Positions 33,700-42,576 of a DNA stretch of 50,631 nucleotides are shown here, one piece after another. The notes beneath the pieces were generated by a model. It saw only the letters and a program-made list of their open reading frames with translations, had not been told where the DNA came from and made no database searches. The position numbers were made by a program, and so were the translations under genes. Numbering within the stretch: position 1 is the first letter of the stretch; each line of letters opens with the position of its first letter. The stretch comes from Candidatus Eiseniibacteriota bacterium (GTDB taxonomy: Bacteria; Eisenbacteria; RBG-16-71-46; CAIMUX01): NCBI GenBank assembly GCA_029569475.1, contig JAKQSZ010000024.1:1-50631 (forward strand), given 5' to 3'.

Positions 33700-34851
33700 A
33701 TGGAACGACCGCTGAACCGCGCCTTCGGCAGCCTCGCAACCTACCCTTTCGTCCGTCTGGATGAGGCCAAGACAGCCGCGCGCGCCAGGGGAATCAAGGT
33801 CATCGACTTCACCATCGGGGATCCGCACGAGGAGACCCCCTCGCGGATCCGCGAACGCATGCTGGCGAGCGTGCCGGCGCGCTCCAGCTATCCGCCGGCC
33901 GCGGGGACTCCGGCACTGCGGCGGTCGATCGCCGGCTGGATCCAGCGGCGCTTCGGTGCCCAGGTCGATCCCGACCGGGAGATCCTTCCCTCGAATGGAT
34001 CCAAGGAGGCGGTCTACCTCATCCACCAGGCCGTGGTCGATCCGTTCGGCGAGCGGCGGGTGGTGCTGATTCCGGATCCGGCCTATCCGGTCTACGAGAT
34101 CGCGGCGCGTTTCGCCGGGGGCGAGCCGGTTCCGGTCGCCCTCGACCCGAAGCTCGGGTTCCTGCCCGATCTCGACCGGCTCGATCCCGCCTTGCTACGG
34201 CGGACGGCCCTGCTCTGGATCAACTACCCGAACAACCCGACCGGCGCCGTGGCGACCCCGGACTTCTACCGCCGCGCCCTGGCTCTCTCTCGCGAGCACG
34301 GTTTCTGGCTGGCCTCCGATGAGGCCTACTCGGAGATCTACTTCGACGATCCGCCGCCGGGGGCCCTGCAGTTCGGCCGCGAGGGCCTCATCGTCTTCAA
34401 CACGCTCAGCAAGCGTTCGGCCATGACCGGCTACCGCAGCGGGTTCATCGCCGGCGATTCCGCTCTGATCGGCGCGCTACGCAAGGTAAGGCCGAGCCAG
34501 GGGGTGGCCACCCCCACCTTCATCATGGAAGCCGCCATCGAGGCGTGGAGCGACGAGACCCACGTGGCAGACCAGCGGCGGATCTACCGGGAGAAGCGCG
34601 AGGTGCTCCTGCCGGTGCTGCAGCGCAAGGGGATCGAGATCGGAGGCAGCCAGGCGACCTTCTATCTCTACGTGCGGGCGCCCGGTGGCCAGAAGTCCGA
34701 GGAGTTCGCCACGCGGCTGCTGGAGCGCGGGATCGCCGTCGCGCCCGCGAACTACTTCGGCGCGGCCGGCGAGGGCTGGGCGCGGATCGCGCTGGTGCCC
34801 ACACTGGCCGAGTGCGTGGAAGCCGCCAACATCCTGGAGAACCTTCTCTGA
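33700..34851 (+). CDS. dapC: Succinyldiaminopimelate (or related) aminotransferase
   Basis: PLP aminotransferase of fold type I (383 aa). Motifs: DFTIGDPHEETP at the N terminus, the SYPPAAGTPALRRSI stretch, LWINYPNNPTGAV, DEAYSEIYF with the PLP Asp and Tyr, and the PLP Lys in TLSKRSAMTGYRSG, followed by the substrate-binding Arg region. Family members include N-succinyl-LL-DAP aminotransferase and LL-DAP aminotransferase. Its place between dapE and dapD argues for the succinyl substrate. ATG 33700 has AGGAG nine bases upstream; an ATG at 33667 in the same frame has none. The stop and the dapD start share a base (TGATG), so translation is coupled. Confidence 0.9.
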   Translation: MERPLNRAFGSLATYPFVRLDEAKTAARARGIKVIDFTIGDPHEETPSRIRERMLASVPARSSYPPAAGTPALRRSIAGWIQRRFGAQVDPDREILPSNGSKEAVYLIHQAVVDPFGERRVVLIPDPAYPVYEIAARFAGGEPVPVALDPKLGFLPDLDRLDPALLRRTALLWINYPNNPTGAVATPDFYRRALALSREHGFWLASDEAYSEIYFDDPPPGALQFGREGLIVFNTLSKRSAMTGYRSGFIAGDSALIGALRKVRPSQGVATPTFIMEAAIEAWSDETHVADQRRIYREKREVLLPVLQRKGIEIGGSQATFYLYVRAPGGQKSEEFATRLLERGIAVAPANYFGAAGEGWARIALVPTLAECVEAANILENLL

Positions 34852-35699
34852 TGGACGCCGCCTCCGGACCCCGCATCTCGCCGGCCGATCGCAACGCCAT
34901 CGAGGCCGCCTGGAACGACCCCGACCTCCGCGACAATCCGCGGACCCGCGAGGCCGTGCGCAACACCATCGACGCGCTCGATCTCGGCCTCGTGCGCGTG
35001 GCGGATCCGGGACCGAGCCCGTCCGATCCCTGGACGGTGCACGCCTGGGTCAAGATGGCGATCCTCCTCTACTTCGCCTCGCGCGAGACGGAGGAGATGA
35101 TCCACGGCCCCTTCCTCTACCGGGACAAGATCCCGCTCAAGGAGACCTTCCCGGCCGGGACCCGCATTGTTCCCCCGGCGGCTGTGCGCTATGGCGCTCA
35201 CCTCGAGCCCTCCGTGATCGCCATGCCGAGCTACGTCAACATCGGCGCTTACGTGGGCGCGGGGTCGATGATCGACACGTGGGCCACGGTGGGGAGCTGC
35301 GCCCAGGTCGGCCGTCACGTGCACATCTCCGGCGGGGTGGGCCTGGGTGGCGTGCTCGAGCCGCCGCAGGCGGCGCCGGTGGTCATCGAGGACGGTGTCT
35401 TTCTCGGCTCGCGCGCCATCGTCGTGGAGGGCGTGCGGGTCCGCGCCGGGGCCGTCCTGGGAGCGGGCGTCGTCCTGACCTCGTCGACGCCGATCGTCGA
35501 CGTGCGCGGCGCAACCCCGGAGGTGCACCGCGGCACCGTGCCTCCTCGCGCGGTCCTGATTCCGGGCACCATGCCCAAGCGCTTTCCGGCCGGAGAATTC
35601 GGGGTTCCCTGCGCGCTCTGGATCACCGACCGCCGGGAATCGACCGATGCCAAGACGTCCCTCAACGAGCTTTTGCGCGACTATCCCCTGGAGCCCTGA
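34851..35699 (+). CDS. dapD: 2,3,4,5-tetrahydropyridine-2,6-dicarboxylate N-succinyltransferase
   Basis: Left-handed beta-helix acyltransferase (282 aa), adding succinyl from succinyl-CoA to tetrahydrodipicolinate. The hexapeptide coils run through SYVNIGAYVGAGSMIDTWATVGSCAQVGR, written here as two adjoining stretches: SYVNIGAYVGAGSMID and TWATVGSCAQVGRHVHIS. GGVLEPPQAAPVVIEDG and FLGSRAIVVEGV follow, which is characteristic DapD sequence. The N-terminal alpha domain is short. ATG 34851 overlaps the dapC stop by one base and needs no separate ribosome-binding site. This is the first committed step of the succinylase branch encoded by the dapE-dapC-dapD block. Confidence 0.94.
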   Translation: MDAASGPRISPADRNAIEAAWNDPDLRDNPRTREAVRNTIDALDLGLVRVADPGPSPSDPWTVHAWVKMAILLYFASRETEEMIHGPFLYRDKIPLKETFPAGTRIVPPAAVRYGAHLEPSVIAMPSYVNIGAYVGAGSMIDTWATVGSCAQVGRHVHISGGVGLGGVLEPPQAAPVVIEDGVFLGSRAIVVEGVRVRAGAVLGAGVVLTSSTPIVDVRGATPEVHRGTVPPRAVLIPGTMPKRFPAGEFGVPCALWITDRRESTDAKTSLNELLRDYPLEP

Positions 35700-35731
35700 C
35701 GGCTCCGCCAACGCCACGAGGAGGCACCATC

Positions 35732-38203
35732 ATGTCCGATCCCAGGGAACTGGAAGTTCCCGCGGAAGAGTTGCGCTTCTCCTTCCACGCGGATGAACTC
35801 GGCTTTCAGACGATCGAGGAGATTCCGCCGGTTCGCGCCATCATCGGCCAGGATCGGGCCGTCGAGGCCCTGCGCCTCGCCTTTTCGGTCCGCAGCAAGG
35901 GGTACAACGTCTTCGTGGCCGGGGTGCCGGGGACGGGGCGCACCACCACCGTCCGCCACCTCCTCGATTCCCTCGATACCGGACGGCAGGCTCCTCAGGA
36001 CATCTGCTACGTCAACTGCTTCCGCGACCCCGACCAGCCGATGGCCCTGCTCCTCCCGGCCGGGCGCGGCCAGGCGCTGCGGCGCGACATGGAAGAGTTC
36101 GTCGTGTCGATGAAGCGCAACATCGCGCAGATCTATGAGAGCGAGGCGTACAAGGAGCGCACCAAGCAGGTGGTGGAGCGCTTCAAGGAGATGGAGAAGG
36201 ACGCCGTCCGCCTCTTCGAGGAGCGGATCCGGACCGAGAACTTCGGCCTGGTGCAGATCCAGATGGGGCCCTTCTCCCGGCCGGAGATCGCGCCGCTGAT
36301 CGCGGGAGAGCCGGTGCAGATGGAGCGATTGGAGTCCCTGGCCCAGCAGGAGAAGTTCAGCCGCCAGGAGTTCGTCCGCCTGCGCGAGAAGTACGGCGAA
36401 CTGCGCCAGATGATGGAAGACACCTTCAAGAAGGTGCGCGACATCAAGCGGAAGGTGAAGGAGGAGCTGAGCCACCTGGAGAAGGAGTTCGGCCGTCCCA
36501 TCGTGGTCGACGCGCTCTCCGACCTGAAGGGGGAGTATCCCTTCGACCGGGTCGGGGAGTACCTCGATCAAGTGCGCGATCACGTCCTCAGCAACATGAA
36601 CCAGTTCCTCGACAAAGAGGCGGAAGAGGGGGAAGAGACCCCCAAGACCCCGATCGTCGAGGACGAGCGCTATCGCCCCTACCTGGTCAACGTGGTGGTT
36701 GACAACACCGGCGTGGAACGGCCCCCGGTGGTGGTCGAGACTTCTCCGAACTACCGCAACCTTTTCGGCACGATCGAGAAGGTGGTGGACCGCTCCGGGC
36801 ACTGGCGGAGCGACTTCCTCCACATCAAGGCGGGCAGCGTGCTCAAGGCCAACGGCGGCTTCCTGGTCATCGATCTCCTCGACGCGGTCAACGAGGCGGG
36901 GGTCTGGGCGGCGCTCAAGCGGACGCTGAAGAACCAGCAGATCGACATCCAGAGCTTCGACCCGCTCTATCTCTTCTCGACCAGCGCGGTCAAGCCCGAG
37001 CCGATCCGCATCGACGTGCGGGTGGCCGTCATCGGCGATCCGTGGAGCTACCGTCTGCTTTACTCGTACGACCACGACTTCCCGAAGATCTTCAAGGTCA
37101 AGGCCGAGTTCGACTCGGTCATGCCGCGCACCCCCATCAACGTGCAGCGCTATTGCGCCTTCATCGCCAGCTTTTGTGACACGGAGTCCCTCCGCTGCGT
37201 GGACAAGACCGGCGTGGCGGCGCTGCTGGAACACGGGGTCCGGCTGGCCGGACGGACCAACAAGCTCTCCACCCGCTTCTCCGAGATCGCCGACATCCTG
37301 CGCGAGGCCGACTACTGGGCCCTGCAGGAGGGGGCGGAGTTGCTCTCCCGCGAGATGATCGAACGCGCCATCCGCCGGCGGGAGGACCGGGTCCGCCTGC
37401 CGGAGGAGAAGATCCAGGAGATGTATGAGGAAGGCATGATCCTGCTCGACACCGGCGGTGGCCGGGTCGGCTCGATCAACGGGCTATCCTACTTCGACAT
37501 CGGCGACCACCAGTTCGGCAGGCCGGTCCGCATCACGGTGCAGACCGCCATGGGACGCGCCGGGTTGATCAACATCGAGCGGGAGGCCGAGCTCAGCGGG
37601 CCGACCTTCAACAAGGCCATGATGATCATCGACGGGTTCCTCCGCTCGCAGTTCGGCCAGGAGTTCCCGCTGGCGGTCAATGCCTCCATCGCCTTTGAGC
37701 AATCCTACGGTGGCATCGAGGGGGACAGCGCCTCGGTGGCCGAGGTCTGCGCCCTGCTCTCCTCCCTGGCCGACCTGCCCCTGCGCCAGGACCTGGCGGT
37801 GACCGGCAGCATCAACCAGTACGGCGATGTGCAGCCGATCGGCGGGGTCAACGAGAAGACCGAGGGCTTCTTCGACGTCTGCCGTTTCCGCCGTCTCACC
37901 GGCACCCAGGGCGTGATCGTTCCCGCCCAGAATCGCGGCGAGCTGATGCTGCGCCACGACGTCGTGGACGCGGTGCGGGCCGGGCAGTTCCACGTCTACA
38001 GCGTCTCGCGCGTGGAGGAGGCATTGGAGCTGCTTTCGGGCGTCCCGGTCGGCCGCCGGGGCGAGGATGGGCGTTTCCCCGAGGGAACGGTCTTCCATCG
38101 GGTCGAGAACCGGCTCCGGCAGTTCGCGCTGCGGATGCGGGACTATGCCAAGGGAGACGGCGATCCGGTGAGGAAGGGGAAGGCGGCCGATCCGTCCGAC
38201 TGA
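35732..38203 (+). CDS. Lon-like ATP-dependent protease (AAA_32 / S16 type)
   Basis: Cytoplasmic ATP-dependent protease (823 aa) of the Lon-related family with an AAA module of the YcbZ (AAA_32) type and a C-terminal S16 domain. The catalytic pair is Ser666 in EGDSAS and Lys709 in NEKTEG, 43 residues apart as in Lon. The central region (about 120-290) is a long charged coiled coil. Walker A reads GVPGTGRTTT, with Arg70 in place of the usual Lys, and Walker B is GGFLVIDLLDAV. No N-terminal Lon substrate domain is present. ATG 35732 has GAGGAGG eight bases upstream; it starts 32 bp after dapD and may share its transcript. The role is probably protein quality control. Confidence 0.92.
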   Translation: MSDPRELEVPAEELRFSFHADELGFQTIEEIPPVRAIIGQDRAVEALRLAFSVRSKGYNVFVAGVPGTGRTTTVRHLLDSLDTGRQAPQDICYVNCFRDPDQPMALLLPAGRGQALRRDMEEFVVSMKRNIAQIYESEAYKERTKQVVERFKEMEKDAVRLFEERIRTENFGLVQIQMGPFSRPEIAPLIAGEPVQMERLESLAQQEKFSRQEFVRLREKYGELRQMMEDTFKKVRDIKRKVKEELSHLEKEFGRPIVVDALSDLKGEYPFDRVGEYLDQVRDHVLSNMNQFLDKEAEEGEETPKTPIVEDERYRPYLVNVVVDNTGVERPPVVVETSPNYRNLFGTIEKVVDRSGHWRSDFLHIKAGSVLKANGGFLVIDLLDAVNEAGVWAALKRTLKNQQIDIQSFDPLYLFSTSAVKPEPIRIDVRVAVIGDPWSYRLLYSYDHDFPKIFKVKAEFDSVMPRTPINVQRYCAFIASFCDTESLRCVDKTGVAALLEHGVRLAGRTNKLSTRFSEIADILREADYWALQEGAELLSREMIERAIRRREDRVRLPEEKIQEMYEEGMILLDTGGGRVGSINGLSYFDIGDHQFGRPVRITVQTAMGRAGLINIEREAELSGPTFNKAMMIIDGFLRSQFGQEFPLAVNASIAFEQSYGGIEGDSASVAEVCALLSSLADLPLRQDLAVTGSINQYGDVQPIGGVNEKTEGFFDVCRFRRLTGTQGVIVPAQNRGELMLRHDVVDAVRAGQFHVYSVSRVEEALELLSGVPVGRRGEDGRFPEGTVFHRVENRLRQFALRMRDYAKGDGDPVRKGKAADPSD

Positions 38204-38400
38204 CCTCAACCCGTCCGCCTGCTGCACTTGCGTGGCTTGCGCGAAAGACGCGTGCCAGGATCGTGCCAGGACAGGAAGTCCCCCTTTTCCGACGGGATGG
38301 AGCGAAGCCGCGTCCCGTGCCTCAACAAACGAGCGGTTCGCTGGCCTTCCGCCACATAGGGGCGCCTTCACGGTCGCGACGTTTTGATGCAGCCGCCAAA

Positions 38401-38425
38401 GCAAACCTCTGTCTTTGAGGTTTGC
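38401..38425. repeat. Perfect 9-bp inverted repeat (hairpin)
   Basis: GCAAACCTC (38401-38409) pairs completely with GAGGTTTGC (38417-38425) across a 7-nt loop. It lies 198 bp after the protease gene and is not followed by a T tract on either strand, so it may be a small RNA element or protein site as well as a terminator. Confidence 0.55.
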
Positions 38426-38690
38426 ATGGTTCGATTTCCGATATATTGCACATACATGCGGTATATCTGGTGCGCTGGTCTGGTTGTCTGTCTCAGGACG
38501 CGCCTGCCCGTCACTGCTCTCACCGCCTCCGGAGTCGGAACCTGTGGGCCCAGTTTTCCCAAGCAGGACGCCCACCGCGGTTCTCTTGCGGGTTTGCCCG
38601 AGCTCTTCGGGGAGTGAACGGGCGAGTCTGATCCTGTAGGCGTCATGCTCCCGCGTCGCCCCGTTGCCCCACTTTGCCCCACACCACTGG

Positions 38691-38719
38691 TTGCGCCGAG
38701 TCCGGTCCTGCGGTAAACT
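38691..38719 (+). promoter_or_regulatory. Candidate promoter for the small secreted protein
   Basis: TTGCGC (38691-38696), 17 bp, TAAACT (38714-38719); three and four of six consensus positions match. It is 92 bp upstream of the ATG. Confidence 0.3.
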
Positions 38720-38811
38720 AATGCTGCTTGATCGCGACCAAGTGCCCGCGTTCGCCGCCGTGACGAACACGGGTCCGTTCTCGTTGGCAGTCACTCATTG
38801 TGGAGGATCTG

Positions 38812-39357
38812 ATGAAGAAATTGCTTCTGCTTGGTCTGCTCCTCGCCCTCGCGGGATCGGCCAACGCCTTTACCTGCGACTTCGAGGGCCTGCCCCTGGA
38901 CTACTACTACTTCTACGGATCGCAGAACATTGGCGGCTACTATCCGGGCGTTACCTTCGGCAACAACTGCTACATCCTTGACGCCGTCATCGGCGGCTAC
39001 AATAGCGGAAGCTATCCGCCCCACAGCTGGAGCGCCGTGGCTGTATCCATCGGCAACGACCAGATCCGCGCTGACCTCGCCAGCCCGGCGAGTCATGTCG
39101 ATGTCTGGTACACCTCCGGCTCCGGCTCGTTCTACCTCGACGCCTACAACAGCAACGGCCAGCTGATCGCTTCCGACAACGGTCCGGAGAACACCGGCGC
39201 CACCACGAACCTGTCTGTTGATGCCGACGGGATCGCCTACGTCATCATGCATGACACGGGCGACTACTTCGTCATCGACGACTTTACGTTCGACGGCGGC
39301 GGCGGCAACCCGACCGAGGAGACCAGCTGGGGCCAGATCAAGAACCTGTACAAGTAA
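38812..39357 (+). CDS. Small secreted Tyr/Gly-rich protein with WGxIK tail
   Basis: Exported protein of unknown function (181 aa). A short classical signal peptide (1-20, cut at ANA-FT) is followed by a compact beta-sandwich: CDFEGLPLDYYYFYG, GVTFGNNCYILD, ASHVDVWYTSGSGSFYLDAY, VIMHDTGDYFVIDDFTF. The pattern resembles the jelly-roll domain that precedes PEP-CTERM signals, but there is no PEP motif or C-terminal membrane helix. Instead a Gly linker leads to PTEETSWGQIKNLYK at the very end, the same tail as in the proteins ending at 4959 and 29045. ATG 38812 has GGAGG five bases upstream. It stands alone, followed by a hairpin terminator, so it is probably a single well-expressed gene. Confidence 0.85.
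   Translation: MKKLLLLGLLLALAGSANAFTCDFEGLPLDYYYFYGSQNIGGYYPGVTFGNNCYILDAVIGGYNSGSYPPHSWSAVAVSIGNDQIRADLASPASHVDVWYTSGSGSFYLDAYNSNGQLIASDNGPENTGATTNLSVDADGIAYVIMHDTGDYFVIDDFTFDGGGGNPTEETSWGQIKNLYK
39310..39357 (+). other. C-terminal WGxIK tail (copy 3 of 3)
   Basis: Codons for PTEETSWGQIKNLYK and the stop. Here the tail follows a Gly-rich linker rather than a Cys module, which shows the tail moves independently of the Cys module. Confidence 0.8.
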
Positions 39358-39520
39358 CAGGGCTTCTGGTCGTCCGCCGGATCGCCAGGGCGGCGTTCTC
39401 CAGGGAGAGCAAGGACCGGACGCGACGGGTGACGCGCGGCCGGGAACTCACGGCAACCTTGGGGATTCCAAGCCGACTGGTCCCATCCGGGGGCAACAAC
39501 TGGGCTGCGTTCAGGACGGC

Positions 39521-39552
39521 AAGGGGGCTTCCTCTACGGAGGAAACCCCCTT
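39521..39552. terminator. Hairpin between convergent genes, UNCG-type loop
   Basis: AAGGGGG (39521-39527) pairs with CCCCCTT (39546-39552), then one mismatch, then TTCCTC (39529-39534) pairs with GAGGAA (39539-39544) around a TACG loop closed by C-G, a stable tetraloop. It lies between the plus-strand gene ending at 39357 and the minus-strand gene ending at 39577. No T tract follows on either strand. Confidence 0.6.
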
Positions 39553-39576
39553 CGCTTGCCACCGGGAGGCGATGGT

Positions 39577-41328
39577 TTACCTGAGGCGGGTAAGGCGACC
39601 CGCCTGGCGATGGTGGCGCGACTCCAGGACGAAGTAGTAGGCGCCCGCGGGAACCGTCCGGCCGTCGTTCCCGCGGCCATCCCAGCCGATCCTCCCGGGG
39701 GCGGCGGCGCGGGCATCGGTCTCGATCACCCGGATGCGCCTTCCATCCGGCGCCAGAATCGACAGGCGCCACGGGCCGGATCCGCCGGCGGGGAGGGAGA
39801 ACTCCGTCCCTTCGCGAAACGGATTGGGCGTCGCTGCCACTCGGTCCGGGCCGCCCGGGACCGCAACCGCCAGGCCGCCGCCCTCTGGCGGGCTATCCTC
39901 TCCCGGCACGGCGGTGATCGGTAGCTCGACGCGCCTGACGTAGATCTCGGCGTTGCCGTCGCGGTAGTCGTGCCATGCCAGCCAGGTCCGATCCAGGCCA
40001 TCGCAGATGACGGCCGGGTGCCTTCCGCCCGACACGGTCTGGACCTGCGACCAGCGGCCATCCCGTCCCTCCACGTGGGATACCTGCCGGACGTCGTCGA
40101 GGCAAGGGTCATCCTCAAAAGTGATGTGCACCACATCGTGGCTGTCCACCGCCACCCGAGGATGGGCGGACACTCCCGAGGTCGCCGCCACCGCTTGCGC
40201 GGGTTCCCAGAAGGCGCCATCCCATGAGCTGGCGTAGATGTCATCGGCCTCGCCGGACCTGGCGCTGCCAAAGGCCAGGTGTATGCGGCCGCCCGCTCCA
40301 CGGGCGACGGAGTACTCGCCGATCCAGGCGTCGTCTTCGGTGATCTGCTCGACCTCGGTCCACTCCGCGCCCGTGAAGTACCGGTGGTAGATGTGCGGAA
40401 CCGCCTGGGGCCACGAAACCCAGAACGCATGGACCTGTCCGTCAGGAAGCACGACCAGGCGCGGACGGACGATGGTCACCGCGGAGTCGCTGAGCCGGAT
40501 TTCCTCCGACCAGCTCTGGCCGTCCCAGGTGCGGTAGTACGCCTGGGAGTAGCCGAGGCGGAAGTCACGCCAGACCAGGTGGACCAATGAGTCGGGCCCG
40601 CAGACGACGAAGGGATCCGCGGAGGGGTACGGGTCTTCGGTCATGCGCACGTCCGGCCCCCACTGGCCGCCTTCGCGGCGCTTGTAGTACACCTCGGAGT
40701 TCCCGTCACGGATGTCTTCCCAGACCAGGTGGAGGGCGTTGTCGAGACCTCCGGCCAGGATGAACGGGGTCTGCGCGCCGCCGCCAAACGTCAGGCGTTC
40801 CGGCGGGGCCCAGGCGTCCGAGAAGCTCTCGCGGTAGTAGATGTCCGGGGTTCCATCGTCGGCGGACCAGACAACGTGCACACCGCCATCGGGTGTGCCC
40901 GCGATGGCGGGCTGGATCGAGGGCGCGAGATCGAAGGACAACCGCTCCTCGGCCGTCCAGGGGAGGTAGGTCGTGACCTCGAAGTCCTCCGGCCGGACGA
41001 CCTCGGCGGAGTCCCCGTTGACGACCACCAGGTCCCAGGCGCCGGTTGCGGCTTGCGGGCCGATCTCGAAGCGACACCAGAGGACCCCGGCGACCAGGGA
41101 GATCGACTGCCCCGGGATCGGGTCGTCCCCGGCGCGCTGCAGGCGGGTCTGCAGTGGTTGCACGAAACCTTCACCGTGGATCTGCACCGCCACGACCTGG
41201 GCTTGGGGACCGGCGCACGGGCTCACCCCCCACACCGACAGCTCGCCGCGGGCGGCCCCGGCGGGGCAACAGAGCAACACGAGGAGAGCCGCGACGGATC
41301 GGCACTGGTCGAGGAAGGTTGGATGCAT
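39577..41328 (-). CDS. Secreted beta-propeller protein with FlgD-like C-terminal domain
   Basis: Exported protein (583 aa). After a signal peptide (1-27, ending near AARG-EL) comes an IPT/TIG-like beta domain (GVSPCAGPQAQVVAVQIHGEG) and then about six to seven propeller blades with a repeated HxxW pattern: GGVHVVWSADDGTPDIYYRES, ALHLVWEDIRDGNSEVYYKR, LVHLVWRDFRLGYSQAYYRT, VHAFWVSWPQAV and WLAWHDYRDGNAEIYVRR. The C terminus is a FlgD-like Ig domain (IGWDGRGNDGRTVPAGAYYF). This architecture suggests a surface protein exported by the same route as the carboxypeptidase at 5350-8079. The ATG at 41328 has GGGAG close upstream; the open frame runs to 41493. No enzymatic residues could be identified. 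Confidence 0.84.
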   Translation of the reverse strand: MHPTFLDQCRSVAALLVLLCCPAGAARGELSVWGVSPCAGPQAQVVAVQIHGEGFVQPLQTRLQRAGDDPIPGQSISLVAGVLWCRFEIGPQAATGAWDLVVVNGDSAEVVRPEDFEVTTYLPWTAEERLSFDLAPSIQPAIAGTPDGGVHVVWSADDGTPDIYYRESFSDAWAPPERLTFGGGAQTPFILAGGLDNALHLVWEDIRDGNSEVYYKRREGGQWGPDVRMTEDPYPSADPFVVCGPDSLVHLVWRDFRLGYSQAYYRTWDGQSWSEEIRLSDSAVTIVRPRLVVLPDGQVHAFWVSWPQAVPHIYHRYFTGAEWTEVEQITEDDAWIGEYSVARGAGGRIHLAFGSARSGEADDIYASSWDGAFWEPAQAVAATSGVSAHPRVAVDSHDVVHITFEDDPCLDDVRQVSHVEGRDGRWSQVQTVSGGRHPAVICDGLDRTWLAWHDYRDGNAEIYVRRVELPITAVPGEDSPPEGGGLAVAVPGGPDRVAATPNPFREGTEFSLPAGGSGPWRLSILAPDGRRIRVIETDARAAAPGRIGWDGRGNDGRTVPAGAYYFVLESRHHRQAGRLTRLR

Positions 41329-41440
41329 CTCCGATCTCCCGGGTGAGGGCGGCACGCGGCGAACTCGCTCCTTCCACGTGTCCAGGCGCGTTGGTGGATA
41401 CGTGCCAAAAATGATACCAGAGACAGGAGCGCAAGGGCAA

Positions 41441-41472
41441 CGACAGGGCGGCCACACGACAGGGCGGCCACT
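41441..41472. repeat. 16-bp tandem repeat, 2 copies
   Basis: CGACAGGGCGGCCACA at 41441-41456 is repeated with one change at 41457-41472, in the 201-bp gap between the pseudouridine synthase and propeller genes. Confidence 0.8.
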
Positions 41473-41529
41473 CGGGCCACACGGCCACACCAAGGACTGT
41501 CCCGCGCTCGGGATGGGGCGGGAACGCTT

Positions 41530-42576
41530 TCAGGCGTCTGCGATCCCCAGTTTCGCGCAGAGCGCGCGCAGGTCGGCCGGCATTGGCGCTTCCACGGTGA
41601 ACAGGGCATCCGTGAGGGGATGGACAATGGTGATGCGGACGGCGTGCAGGCCCTGCCGATCGTGCAGCAGTCCACGGCGGTCTTCGTCGGAGTACTCCTC
41701 GCCGGCGGCGAGCTTCAGGAAGTAAGCCTCGTCCCGGCCGTAGAGCTTGTCTCCCACGATCGGGTAACCGGCATGACGGCAATGGACGCGGATCTGGTGC
41801 AGCCGGCCGGTGAGGGGGCGCGCGCGGAGCAGGGAGTGGCCCGGATCCGCGCTCTGCTCCGGTCCCGAGGCGCCCTTTCCCCCCGGGCTGCGTCGGAGCA
41901 CCTCGAAGTCAGTGATCGCCGGTCTCCCCTCGCCGTCCGGGACGACACCCATGGCCTTGCGGATCTTCGACTGCAGGTTCCGGCCGATGGCCGCTTCGAT
42001 CCGAAAACGATCCTCCTCCGGCATCCCGTGCACCAGCGCCAGATACTCCTTGGCCACGCGGTGGGCCTCGAACTGAGCCGCCATCCGTGCCGTCGCCTGG
42101 CGGGTCTTGCCGAAGAGCACGACGCCGCTGGTCTCCCGGTCGAGGCGGTGCACGATGCGGATGCCTGGCGTGTCCAACGTCTCGCCCCGCGACCGGAGAA
42201 GAAGGCAGAGCAGGGTGTTGTGGAAGTAACGCCCTGACGGATGGACCGGCAGGTCGGGTGGCTTGTTCACGGCCAGGAGCGCATCGTCCTCGTAAAGGAT
42301 CGAGATCTCGCAGGAGACCTCCGGCTCGGGGTGGGCCTGCGGAACATAGTCGATCCGGTCGCCGAACCGCACCACCCGCGAGGGACGGCAGGCCGCGCCG
42401 TTGAGGCGGATCCGTCCGGACTCGATCACACGGGCCCACTGCGTGCGGGACCGGTAGGGAAAGCGCGCAGAGAGGTAGCGATCGATCCGCACCGCCGTCT
42501 CGGGATCCTGGATGGTGATGGCCCCGTGACGTACCCACTTGGCGAGTGGGCGCAGGTTCGGCAGATCGTCCTTCAC
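41530..42576 (-). CDS. RluA-family 23S rRNA/tRNA pseudouridine synthase
   Basis: Pseudouridine synthase (348 aa) converting specific uridines in rRNA or tRNA. An S4 RNA-binding domain (about residues 29-80: RIDRYLSARFPYRSRTQWARV, IRLNGA) precedes the catalytic domain, whose active Asp146 lies in IVHRLDRETSGV. Further family stretches are LAVNKPPDLPVHPSG, LTGRLHQIRVHCRHAGYPIVGDKLYG. The target base (RluC/RluD versus other) cannot be told. The start is the GTG at 42576; upstream in-frame sequence as far as 42948 looks non-coding. The ribosome-binding site is weak. Divergent from rsgA with a 356-bp gap. Confidence 0.9.
   Translation of the reverse strand: MKDDLPNLRPLAKWVRHGAITIQDPETAVRIDRYLSARFPYRSRTQWARVIESGRIRLNGAACRPSRVVRFGDRIDYVPQAHPEPEVSCEISILYEDDALLAVNKPPDLPVHPSGRYFHNTLLCLLLRSRGETLDTPGIRIVHRLDRETSGVVLFGKTRQATARMAAQFEAHRVAKEYLALVHGMPEEDRFRIEAAIGRNLQSKIRKAMGVVPDGEGRPAITDFEVLRRSPGGKGASGPEQSADPGHSLLRARPLTGRLHQIRVHCRHAGYPIVGDKLYGRDEAYFLKLAAGEEYSDEDRRGLLHDRQGLHAVRITIVHPLTDALFTVEAPMPADLRALCAKLGIADA

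Larger units (their letters stand above)
38204..38811. other. Long intergenic region, partly low GC
   Basis: 608 bp without a convincing gene; reading frames here are short and Cys/Arg-rich. It contains a perfect 9-bp hairpin (38401-38425), an AT-rich segment with GATATA (38440-38445) mirrored by TATATC (38462-38467), and a candidate promoter for the next gene (38691-38719). The stretch 38380-38470 has markedly lower GC than the flanks. A small RNA gene is possible but not demonstrated. Confidence 0.4.

Noticed and set aside
38812..39357. PEP-CTERM protein
   Set aside because: The jelly-roll pattern is similar, but there is no PEP motif, C-terminal membrane helix or basic stop; the end is the WGxIK tail instead.
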